From: Deltaproteobacteria bacterium
GTDB lineage: Bacteria; Desulfobacterota; Desulfobacteria; Desulfobacterales; ETH-SRB1
Assembly (NCBI GenBank): GCA_030627405.1
Contig: DAOUSD010000170.1
Coordinates: 1 to 5,046, forward strand
Direction: 5' to 3'
DNA: 5,046 nucleotides
Shown: positions 1-5,046 of the stretch, in pieces
Numbering within the stretch: the stretch's first letter is position 1
Layout: each line of letters opens with the position of its first letter
Notes under the pieces: model-generated
Told to the model about the DNA's origin: nothing
Database searches by the model: none
What the model saw: the letters and a program-made list of their open reading frames with translations, nothing else
Program-made: the position numbers and the translations under genes

Positions 1-8
1 ACAGGTTG

Positions 9-108
9 GAAATTGGGGAGAGATTAAAGTAGAAATTGGAAAGTAGAAATTGGGAAAAACAGTACAAAAGCATGAAGGCCAAATTTCTAATTTCTAATTT
101 CTAATTTC
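9..108. repeat. Heptad-periodic repeat cluster forming an imperfect inverted repeat
   Basis: The left arm contains the 14-bp unit AAAGTAGAAATTGG twice in exact tandem (26-39 and 40-53). GAAATTGG also occurs once more at 9-16. The right arm is a 7-bp tandem repeat of AATTTCT, with three full copies at 82-88, 89-95 and 96-102 and six bases of a fourth at 103-108. The arms are roughly complementary: CCAAATTTCT at 79-88 pairs with AGAAATTGG at 31-39 or 45-53 if one T is bulged. Transcription through it would allow a long, AU-rich hairpin with slipped registers. I see no open reading frame here. It looks like a dispersed intergenic repeat, but copies elsewhere in the genome cannot be seen from this window. 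It is too weakly paired and lacks the GC stem expected of a standard intrinsic terminator. Confidence 0.75.
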
Positions 109-110
109 AA

Positions 111-123
111 CGTTCCGTGAACG
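111..123. repeat. Short perfect palindrome CGTTC-CGT-GAACG
   Basis: Five complementary bases (111-115 and 119-123) flank a 3-bp centre. The site lies directly after the heptad repeats and 13 bp before the candidate -35 element of hsp20. It could be an operator half-site pair or simply the edge of the repeat element. It does not resemble CIRCE, the HrcA operator (TTAGCACTC with a 9-bp spacer and GAGTGCTAA). The arms are short enough that chance is possible. Confidence 0.4.
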
Positions 124-136
124 CTTACATATTTTC

Positions 137-165
137 TTTACAAATCAGCTTTATCGTGGTAATCT
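137..165 (+). promoter_or_regulatory. Candidate sigma70-type promoter for hsp20-lon
   Basis: TTTACA at 137-142 matches the -35 consensus TTGACA at 5 of 6 positions. A 17-bp spacer leads to TAATCT at 160-165. That is a weak -10 (3 of 6), but it is preceded by TGG at 157-159, which gives an extended -10 arrangement (TGn). Transcription would start near 172 and leave a leader of about 50 bases before the hsp20 ATG. An alternative -10, TATATT at 171-176, has no good -35 at normal spacing. I could not see a clear heat-shock sigma32 promoter (CTTGAA/CCCCAT type), although the protein products suggest stress control. Confidence 0.35.
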
Positions 166-224
166 TTTTATATATTTATTGAGCATACAAACATCTAATA
201 AGCAGTAACAAGCGGGAGCCAAAA

Positions 225-671
225 ATGGATTATATCAAAATACGATTTGGCGATAATTTTGATGAATTAGGTTCCAAAATCGAAAAAACCATTGAGGACA
301 TGTTCAGATCTATGAATCCTGTTTTTTCTCTTTCTGCATGTACCTGGAAGCCTCAAATGGATATTTATGAGATTCCTGGAAAAATAATTATTATAGCTGA
401 AATTGCAGGAGTCAATAAAGAGAACCTGGAGGTAGAAATTAGCAGCAAGGCCGTTAAAATTTATGGGCATCGTACTGAATTGCCGCGCGTAGAAAACACA
501 AAATACAGATTAGCGGAAATCCAGTATGGTAAATTCGAACGTATCCTTTTTCTTCCCGCACCCATTGATACTGATAAGGTAACGGCATCATATCTAAACG
601 GCTTTCTTCAGATCAGGCTTGCCAAACTGCCGCCTGCTGACATACACAAGGTGCCGATTACTGAGGAATAG
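225..671 (+). CDS. Hsp20/alpha-crystallin family small heat shock protein
   Basis: This 148-residue cytosolic protein belongs to the small heat shock family. These are ATP-independent holdases that assemble into oligomers and keep unfolding proteins soluble for later refolding or degradation. The N-terminal arm (about 1-40) is variable. The alpha-crystallin domain covers about 41-135. It opens with WKPQMDIYEIPG and includes the AEIAGVNKENLEVEI strand region, the YGKFER motif (101-106), and ASYLNGFLQIRL (121-132), which matches the family signature A-x-x-x-[ND]-G-[VF]-L. VPI at 143-145 fits the C-terminal [IV]-x-[IV] motif that docks on a neighbouring subunit. The length is typical. The ATG has a GGGAG ribosome binding site at 214-218 with a 6-base spacer. 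lon follows after 45 bp with no terminator in between, so co-expression of chaperone and protease is likely. Family assignment is secure; the exact subfamily is not. Confidence 0.95.
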   Translation: MDYIKIRFGDNFDELGSKIEKTIEDMFRSMNPVFSLSACTWKPQMDIYEIPGKIIIIAEIAGVNKENLEVEISSKAVKIYGHRTELPRVENTKYRLAEIQYGKFERILFLPAPIDTDKVTASYLNGFLQIRLAKLPPADIHKVPITEE

Positions 672-716
672 CAGATTTCTAATTAAAGTTTTAAGAAACA
701 GACTCCGGAGGTATCC

Positions 717-3071
717 ATGACAGATAAACAACCAGCATTGGACTTTGAAAGTAGACAACTCCCGGAAACACTTTCAATTCTTCCTCTATTTGATGCTACT
801 TTATTCCCCAAAATGGTTGTGCCGGTTGTTATAATGCAGCGCGAGTCCATTCAACTGGTAGATGAAGCAATGTCCAAAGATAGAACCATCGGGCTCATTC
901 TATCCAGGAATTCAGAGATAAAAACAAAATATACTCCTGATGATCTATATAAATTCGGCACAACCGCACTTATCCTTAAAATGGCAAAAAGCGAAGAGAA
1001 TAAGGCACAATTACTTATACAAGGTTTGGGTCGATTCAAAGTAAAAGATTTTATAAAAGGAAAGCCTTACCTGCAGGCCAGGGTAGAAAATCTTCGGGAT
1101 ATAGAAACAAAAAGCAAGGAGATCGATGCCCTTATGGTCAACCTTATCGGCCTGTTCACTAAGGTTGTCGAATTTTCTCCGGGATTATCACCCGACATTC
1201 TTTCTATGGTGAAATCAATACAGGTGGCCGGCATTTTCGCAGACATGATTACTTCGATCATAAATTCAACATTGGAAGAAAAACAAAAAGTTTTAGAAAC
1301 TCTGGACATAAAAAAACGACTGCAAGAAGTTACACGTCTTGTTAATTATCAGTTGGAAATCCTTAAACTTGGGAACAAGATACAGTCCCAGGTCAAAGGC
1401 GATATGGATAAAAAGCAGAGAGAATATTATCTTCGCCGGCAAATGGAAGCGATCAAGGAAGAACTCGGCGAAAAAGATGAAACAAGTATTGAAATTGAAG
1501 AATACAAGGCTAAAATTAAAGAAAAAAATCTCCCTAAAGAAGCACTTAAAGAGGCTGAACGAGAAATTGGCCGCTTATCACGAATGCACCCTTCTTCTTC
1601 CGAATATACTGTGGCATCAACATACCTTGACTGGCTGACATCACTGCCCTGGAATGAAAGCACAAAAGACAAGTTAGATATAAAAAAGGTCAGAAAGATT
1701 TTAGATAATGATCATTATGGGCTAAAGAAACCCAAAAAACGTATTATAGAATTTCTGGCGGTACGGAAACTCAAGCCTGAATCAAAGGGGCCGATCCTTT
1801 GTCTTGCAGGTCCTCCAGGTACAGGAAAAACATCACTTGGCCGTTCAATAGCCAGTGCTTTAGGCCGCAAATTTCATAGAATTTCACTTGGAGGTGTCAG
1901 GGACGAAGCTGAAATCAGAGGACACAGGCGTACCTATGTCGGCGCTCTTCCCGGGCGTATTATTCAGGGAATCCGGCGAGCCGGGTCAAATAATCCTGTC
2001 TTTATGCTGGACGAAATAGACAAGGTCGGAAGCGATTTTCGCGGTGATCCATCTTCGGCTCTGCTGGAGGTTCTTGATCCGGAGCAAAACTTTTCTTTTT
2101 CGGATCATTACCTTGATGTGCCATTTGATCTGTCAAAAGTCATGTTCATTACCACTGCAAATATTTTAGACACAATACCTCCGGCTCTTCTGGACAGGAT
2201 GGAGGTGTTGCATCTGCTGGGCTACACTCTGGATGAAAAAATTAAAATCGCAAACCGTTTTCTTATACCTCGTCAACGCGATGCACATGGTCTCAATTCA
2301 TCTCAAATATCTTTCACAAATGCTTCAATAAAAAATATAATCACAGGCTACACAAGGGAAGCGGGTTTAAGAAATCTTGAACGCGAAATTGCAACCATCT
2401 GCCGCGGTGTAGCAACTCAAATTGTTGCAGAAGAAGCAAAATCAGTAAAAATCAATATAAAAGATATTTATAAATTTCTCGGTCCTGTGCATTTTGCCTC
2501 TGAAGCCAACAGGGCAAGGCCATCGAAACCTGGTATAGCCATGGGGCTCGCATGGACAATGAATGGCGGCGAATTACTCTTTATCGAAGCTACATCCATG
2601 AAGGGGAAAAAGGGCCTTACCTTAACCGGTCAGCTCGGGGATGTTATGAAGGAATCAGCAGCAGCAGCTTTGAGTTTCATACGTGCAAATGCTTCTAAAA
2701 TAGGAATCTCCGAAAATTTTTTTGATAAAATTGATATACATATACATATACCGGCAGGAGGCATACCTAAGGACGGCCCTTCTGCCGGTGTCACCTTACT
2801 TACAGCCCTTGTATCTCTTCTGACCAATAAAACAATAAAAAAAGATCTTGCCATGACCGGTGAAATCACCCTGAGAGGTCGAGTCTTGCCGGTTGGAGGC
2901 GTAAAGGAAAAAGTTCTTGCCGCCCATCATGCAGGGATAAAAACCATCATCATGCCAAAGTGGAACAAGAAGGATTTAGAAGAAGATATGCCGGAAAAGG
3001 TAAAAGAAGAAATTCAATTTTACTTTGTTGATGAAATGATGGAAGTATTGAAAATTGCCTTAGGAAAGTAG
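717..3071 (+). CDS. lon: ATP-dependent Lon protease (LonA type)
   Basis: This 784-residue protein is endopeptidase La, a soluble homo-hexameric AAA+ serine protease that unfolds and degrades damaged and regulatory proteins. The N-terminal substrate-binding domain begins at LPLFDATLFP (22-31). A helical region follows, with the hallmark REYYLRRQM (235-243). The ATPase domain has Walker A GPPGTGKT (365-372), a pore loop around Y407-V408 in GHRRTYVGALPG, Walker B FMLDEID (429-435), an arginine finger at R494 in LLDRME, and a sensor-2 arginine at R552 in AGLRNLE. The C-terminal protease domain carries the Ser-Lys dyad: S689 in PKDGPSAG and K732 in GGVKEK, which align with E. coli S679 and K722. 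The length equals E. coli Lon, and its soluble, membrane-segment-free build argues against LonB. The ATG is preceded by GGAGG (707-711) with a 5-base spacer. It follows hsp20 by 45 bp, and rlpA starts 4 bp after its stop. No key residue is missing. Deltaproteobacteria often carry several lon paralogues, so this may not be the only copy. Confidence 0.98.
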   Translation: MTDKQPALDFESRQLPETLSILPLFDATLFPKMVVPVVIMQRESIQLVDEAMSKDRTIGLILSRNSEIKTKYTPDDLYKFGTTALILKMAKSEENKAQLLIQGLGRFKVKDFIKGKPYLQARVENLRDIETKSKEIDALMVNLIGLFTKVVEFSPGLSPDILSMVKSIQVAGIFADMITSIINSTLEEKQKVLETLDIKKRLQEVTRLVNYQLEILKLGNKIQSQVKGDMDKKQREYYLRRQMEAIKEELGEKDETSIEIEEYKAKIKEKNLPKEALKEAEREIGRLSRMHPSSSEYTVASTYLDWLTSLPWNESTKDKLDIKKVRKILDNDHYGLKKPKKRIIEFLAVRKLKPESKGPILCLAGPPGTGKTSLGRSIASALGRKFHRISLGGVRDEAEIRGHRRTYVGALPGRIIQGIRRAGSNNPVFMLDEIDKVGSDFRGDPSSALLEVLDPEQNFSFSDHYLDVPFDLSKVMFITTANILDTIPPALLDRMEVLHLLGYTLDEKIKIANRFLIPRQRDAHGLNSSQISFTNASIKNIITGYTREAGLRNLEREIATICRGVATQIVAEEAKSVKINIKDIYKFLGPVHFASEANRARPSKPGIAMGLAWTMNGGELLFIEATSMKGKKGLTLTGQLGDVMKESAAAALSFIRANASKIGISENFFDKIDIHIHIPAGGIPKDGPSAGVTLLTALVSLLTNKTIKKDLAMTGEITLRGRVLPVGGVKEKVLAAHHAGIKTIIMPKWNKKDLEEDMPEKVKEEIQFYFVDEMMEVLKIALGK

Positions 3072-3075
3072 CCAA

Positions 3076-3831
3076 ATGGCCTTAAAATCTTCCGTTACTT
3101 TCCTTGCTGTTTTCGCTCTTCTTCTTTTTTTATTCCACGGATGTGCCACGGTAAAACCACCTCCTGTCGAACCAAAAACTTCCCCGACATTCAGGCCTTA
3201 CAAAGTAATGGGCAAGTGGTATCAGCCGCTGCATCACGCAAAGGATTTTGTGCAGGTTGGAAAAGCATCCTGGTATGGCAAGAAGTTTCATGGCAGAAAA
3301 ACCGCAAACGGTGAAATTTATGATATGTATGCCATTTCCGCCGCGCATAAAACTCTGCCGATTGGGACATATGTGAGGGTGTACAATCTACATAACAATA
3401 AAAAAATCGAGGTCAGAATCAATGACCGCGGGCCCTTTGTCCGCGGCAGAATAATTGATCTTTCCTATGCTGCGGCAAAAAAAATTGGTATAGTTGGCCC
3501 AGGTACGGCAAAGGTCAAAATCGTAGCCCTGGGTGTTGCCGGAGAATCTGAACCCAAAACCGATAAACGCCGGACTTATGTCCCTGTTAACTATTATGCA
3601 GGAAATTTTACATTTCAAGTCGGCGCATTCTGCGAGCGGCAAAATGCTGAAAGGTTCAGGGAAAAACTTGCTCGAAAATACAGAAATGCTCACATAACAA
3701 CTTATGATGGCGGTGGTGCGATCTACTACAGAGTACGGCTTGGGGAATGTTCAAATCTTGAGCAGGCAGCAGAGTATGAAAAATATCTTAATAAAAACGG
3801 ATTTGATGACGCATTTATTGTTGCAGAGTAA
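3076..3831 (+). CDS. rlpA: RlpA-like septal ring lytic transglycosylase, lipoprotein with SPOR domain
   Basis: This 251-residue protein is a predicted outer-membrane-anchored lipoprotein. A basic, hydrophobic signal segment (1-22) ends at HGC, so C23 would be the lipidated cysteine, although the lipobox LFHGC has Phe at -3 rather than the usual Leu. A proline-rich linker (28-40) follows. The double-psi beta-barrel domain (about 60-155) contains GKASWYGKKFHGRKTANGE, the AHKTLPIGT motif with H91, and NDRGPF with D117. These match the conserved His and Asp of RlpA, which in Pseudomonas aeruginosa cleaves peptidoglycan strands stripped of stem peptides. The C-terminal SPOR domain (about 176-251, starting FTFQVGAF) binds such denuded septal glycan. 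AGGAAAG at 3062-3068, inside the end of lon, is the ribosome binding site with a 7-base spacer. The 4-bp gap after lon implies co-transcription. Family and domains are clear. Enzymatic activity is inferred, because E. coli RlpA lacks it. Confidence 0.92.
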   Translation: MALKSSVTFLAVFALLLFLFHGCATVKPPPVEPKTSPTFRPYKVMGKWYQPLHHAKDFVQVGKASWYGKKFHGRKTANGEIYDMYAISAAHKTLPIGTYVRVYNLHNNKKIEVRINDRGPFVRGRIIDLSYAAAKKIGIVGPGTAKVKIVALGVAGESEPKTDKRRTYVPVNYYAGNFTFQVGAFCERQNAERFREKLARKYRNAHITTYDGGGAIYYRVRLGECSNLEQAAEYEKYLNKNGFDDAFIVAE

Positions 3832-3864
3832 GGGCAGGGATCAGGGGCCAGGGATTAGGGGAGT
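3832..3864 (+). repeat. G-rich heptad repeat with G-quadruplex potential, overlapping the gmhB ribosome binding site
   Basis: Right after the rlpA stop codon there are five G-runs on the coding strand: 3832-3834, 3837-3839, 3844-3847, 3851-3853 and 3858-3861. They are separated by 2, 4, 3 and 4 bases. This satisfies the common G-quadruplex pattern of four runs of at least three G with loops of 1-7. The sequence is also periodic: 7-bp units start at 3837, 3844, 3851 and 3858, the first three fitting GGGRYYA. The last G-run is part of the GGGGAG ribosome binding site of the next gene. It resembles short tandem heptad repeats seen between genes in several bacterial groups. Whether it folds in DNA or RNA is unknown. 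Confidence 0.7.
3858..3863 (+). promoter_or_regulatory. Ribosome binding site GGGGAG that fixes the TTG start of gmhB
   Basis: GGGGAG ends 6 bases before TTG at 3870. There is no ATG in the same frame until codon 61, well past the catalytic motif, so this site together with the family alignment decides the start. It lies in the last unit of the G-rich repeat, so any folding of that repeat could hide it from ribosomes. Confidence 0.7.
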
Positions 3865-3869
3865 TAAAA

Positions 3870-4427
3870 TTGCTGAAAAATGTAGTTTTTCTGGACAGAG
3901 ACGGCGTTATAAACAGAAATTCTCCTGATTACATAAAGAGCTGGGCGGAATTTAAGTTTATCCCCGGCAGTATTGATGCGATAAAACTTCTTAACTTAAA
4001 CGGCTTTGTCGTTATCATAATTACAAACCAGTCGGTTATAAACCGAAACATGGTATCATTAGACGGCCTTGAATATATTCATTCCATGATGAAGTCAGCG
4101 TTTAAGTCAGGCGGAGGAGAGATAAAAGACATATTTTACTGCCCTCATATCCCCGAAGACAGATGCGACTGCCGCAAACCGGAACCGGGATTAATTTACA
4201 GAGCCCAAAAAACGTACCATATTGATCTTGCGAATTCCGTTATGGTAGGCGACAGTGTAAAGGATATTATGTGCGCCCGCAATGCAGGATGCGGTCACGG
4301 CATTCTGGTAAAAACAGGAAACGGAGTTGATGCTGAAAAAATCCTTGCACAAAAAAAGATTTTTCCTGACTACGTGGCTGAAGATCTTTTAGATGCAGCC
4401 AAATGGATAGTGAATACTGAAAATTGA
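3870..4427 (+). CDS. gmhB: D-glycero-D-manno-heptose 1,7-bisphosphate 7-phosphatase (HAD family)
   Basis: This 185-residue cytosolic enzyme is predicted to remove the 7-phosphate of D-glycero-D-manno-heptose 1,7-bisphosphate, on the route to ADP-heptose for the LPS inner core. HAD motif I is FLDRDG, with nucleophile D9 and acid/base D11. Motif II is TNQS (52-55). A zinc site is formed by C91, H93, C99 and C101 in CPHIPEDRCDC. Then come R102-K103 in RKPEPG and motif IV GDSVKD with D128 and D132. The zinc loop is shorter than in E. coli GmhB. The length is normal. The TTG start has a GGGGAG site 6 bases upstream, and translation begins at FLDRDG with no room for an alternative. The 38-bp gap to rlpA is a G-rich repeat. 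Its end overlaps the next gene by 4 bp, suggesting translational coupling. The related histidinol-phosphatase branch of the HAD family is the main alternative. Anomer specificity (alpha or beta) cannot be read from the sequence. Confidence 0.88.
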   Translation: MLKNVVFLDRDGVINRNSPDYIKSWAEFKFIPGSIDAIKLLNLNGFVVIIITNQSVINRNMVSLDGLEYIHSMMKSAFKSGGGEIKDIFYCPHIPEDRCDCRKPEPGLIYRAQKTYHIDLANSVMVGDSVKDIMCARNAGCGHGILVKTGNGVDAEKILAQKKIFPDYVAEDLLDAAKWIVNTEN

Positions 4428-5046
4428 ATACGTCCCTTCCCTTAACCGTCCTTGAAGGCAAGCTCGAACAAATTACATATTTCAACGAAGAAACCCTTTA
4501 TATTATTGCAAAATTAAAACCGGGCAACACAGATAATCTTGTTACAGTTGTAGGTTTCATGGGAGGAGTAAGTCCGGGCGAAGCGCTGAAAATAATGGGA
4601 GAGTGGGAAACCCATCCCAAATACGGACAGCAGTTCAGAATCAAATCATATGATGTAACTCTGCCGGCATCTGTTGAAGGAATAAGGAATTACCTTAAAT
4701 CAGGTATTATCAAGGGAATAGGCCGTTTAATGGCAGGCAGACTGGTGAAGCGCTTTGGAGCCGACACCCTGAATGTAATAGAGAACTGCCCGGAAAAACT
4801 GCTTGAAGTAGAAGGAATAGGAAAAACAAAAGCGGCCTCTATCAGCAATGCATGGAAAGATCATCATGCAATAAGAAGTTTAATGCAGTTCCTTCAAGAG
4901 GCTGGAGTAAAAACCTCATATTCCGCTATACTGCTCAAGGAATATGGCCTGGATGCTCTGAACATAATACAAAGCAATCCCTATTGCCTGGCAAACGACA
5001 TCCCCGGTATCGGCTTCTATGTGGCAGATGCAATAGCGCTTAAGCT
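4424..5046 (+). CDS. recD2: RecD2-like (RecD/TraA family) ATP-dependent DNA helicase, 5' part, cut by window edge
   Basis: The frame stays open for 207 codons to the end of the window. The product fits the N-terminal part of RecD2, a superfamily 1B 5'-3' helicase found in bacteria with or without RecBC and linked to DNA repair. An N-terminal OB-like region (about 7-80) opens LTVLEGKLEQITYFNEE and contains TVVGFMGGVSPGE and HPKYGQQF. It is followed by VEGIRNYL-KSGIIKGIG (84-100), a helix-hairpin-helix repeat LLEVEGIGKTKA (126-137), and NPYCLANDIPGIGFYVAD (185-202). The Walker A and other helicase motifs would lie beyond the edge, so catalysis cannot be checked. A TGA in the same frame at 4418-4420 leaves TTG at 4424 as the only start that keeps the full domain; the next ATG, at 4559, would lose 45 conserved residues. 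The TTG overlaps the gmhB stop by 4 bp and has no good ribosome binding site, which fits coupled re-initiation. Confidence 0.9.
   Translation, partial: MNTSLPLTVLEGKLEQITYFNEETLYIIAKLKPGNTDNLVTVVGFMGGVSPGEALKIMGEWETHPKYGQQFRIKSYDVTLPASVEGIRNYLKSGIIKGIGRLMAGRLVKRFGADTLNVIENCPEKLLEVEGIGKTKAASISNAWKDHHAIRSLMQFLQEAGVKTSYSAILLKEYGLDALNIIQSNPYCLANDIPGIGFYVADAIALK

Noticed and set aside
1..224. CRISPR array, riboswitch or small RNA gene in the leader
   Set aside because: The repeats are 7- and 14-bp tandems without regular spacers. I could recognise no riboswitch core, tRNA or other RNA motif on either strand.
676..687. Fragment resembling the AATTTCT repeat in the hsp20-lon gap
   Set aside because: It shares about ten AT-rich bases with the upstream heptads, too short and too simple to call a copy.
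1339..1638. Lysine-rich + strand frame inside lon
   Set aside because: It is a frame-shifted reading of the charged helical region of Lon, with low-complexity composition and no ribosome binding site of note.
2655..2672. CAG triplet repeat within lon
   Set aside because: It encodes the Ala-rich helix in VMKESAAAALSF, a normal part of the Lon protease domain.
2734..2750. ATATAC-type microsatellite within lon
   Set aside because: It encodes the alternating Ile-His run of the conserved protease-domain strand just before PAGGIPKDGPSAG, so codon use on a conserved peptide explains it.
3477..3484. Run of eight A in rlpA as a slippage or frameshift site
   Set aside because: The frame continues intact into a full SPOR domain, and a shift would destroy that domain. 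The run encodes Lys-Lys-Ile in an ordinary stretch of the barrel domain.
3704..3928. Overlapping + strand reading frame across the end of rlpA and the start of gmhB
   Set aside because: It lies in another frame over two well-supported genes, has no recognisable domain, and its middle is only the G-rich repeat in translation.
4354..4390. AAAAGAT / ATCTTTT inverted repeat in gmhB as a terminator
   Set aside because: The stem is AT-rich with a 23-base loop, lies inside a coding region and has no following U-run beyond the stem itself.
4852..5043. Short + strand frame near the right edge
   Set aside because: It overlaps the recD2-like frame, which has clear family motifs over the same bases.

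Overview
The window reads as a moderately AT-rich chromosomal segment of a Gram-negative bacterium. The gene set (LPS-heptose phosphatase, RlpA lipoprotein with a SPOR domain, Hsp20 next to LonA) and the style of the intergenic repeats suggest a Desulfobacterota/deltaproteobacterial genome, perhaps Desulfobacterales. That placement is inference from gene content and was not tested by any search.

Layout, all on the + strand. Positions 1-224 are non-coding: a cluster of 7-bp-periodic repeats arranged as an imperfect inverted pair (9-108), a short perfect palindrome (111-123) and a candidate sigma70-type promoter (137-165). Then follow hsp20 (225-671), lon (717-3071), an rlpA-like lipoprotein gene (3076-3831), a gmhB-like HAD phosphatase gene starting with TTG (3870-4427), and the 5' part of a recD2-like helicase gene (4424 to the window edge), which also starts with TTG.

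The five genes are tightly packed: 45, 4 and 38 bp gaps, then a 4-bp overlap. I see no convincing intrinsic terminator between them, so they could be one transcript or a few overlapping ones. The first two genes form a protein quality-control pair: a holdase chaperone and an ATP-dependent protease. The next two act on the envelope (peptidoglycan/septal lipoprotein, and synthesis of the heptose precursor for LPS core). The last is a DNA-repair helicase. The last three have no obvious common pathway with the first two and may be together simply because the cluster is compact.

Nothing here amounts to a new biological system. All five genes belong to well-known families with their key residues intact. 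The points most worth a second look are non-coding. One is the guanine-rich heptad repeat between rlpA and gmhB, whose last G-run is the gmhB ribosome binding site and which fits a G-quadruplex motif. The other is the heptad-periodic repeat cluster upstream of hsp20.
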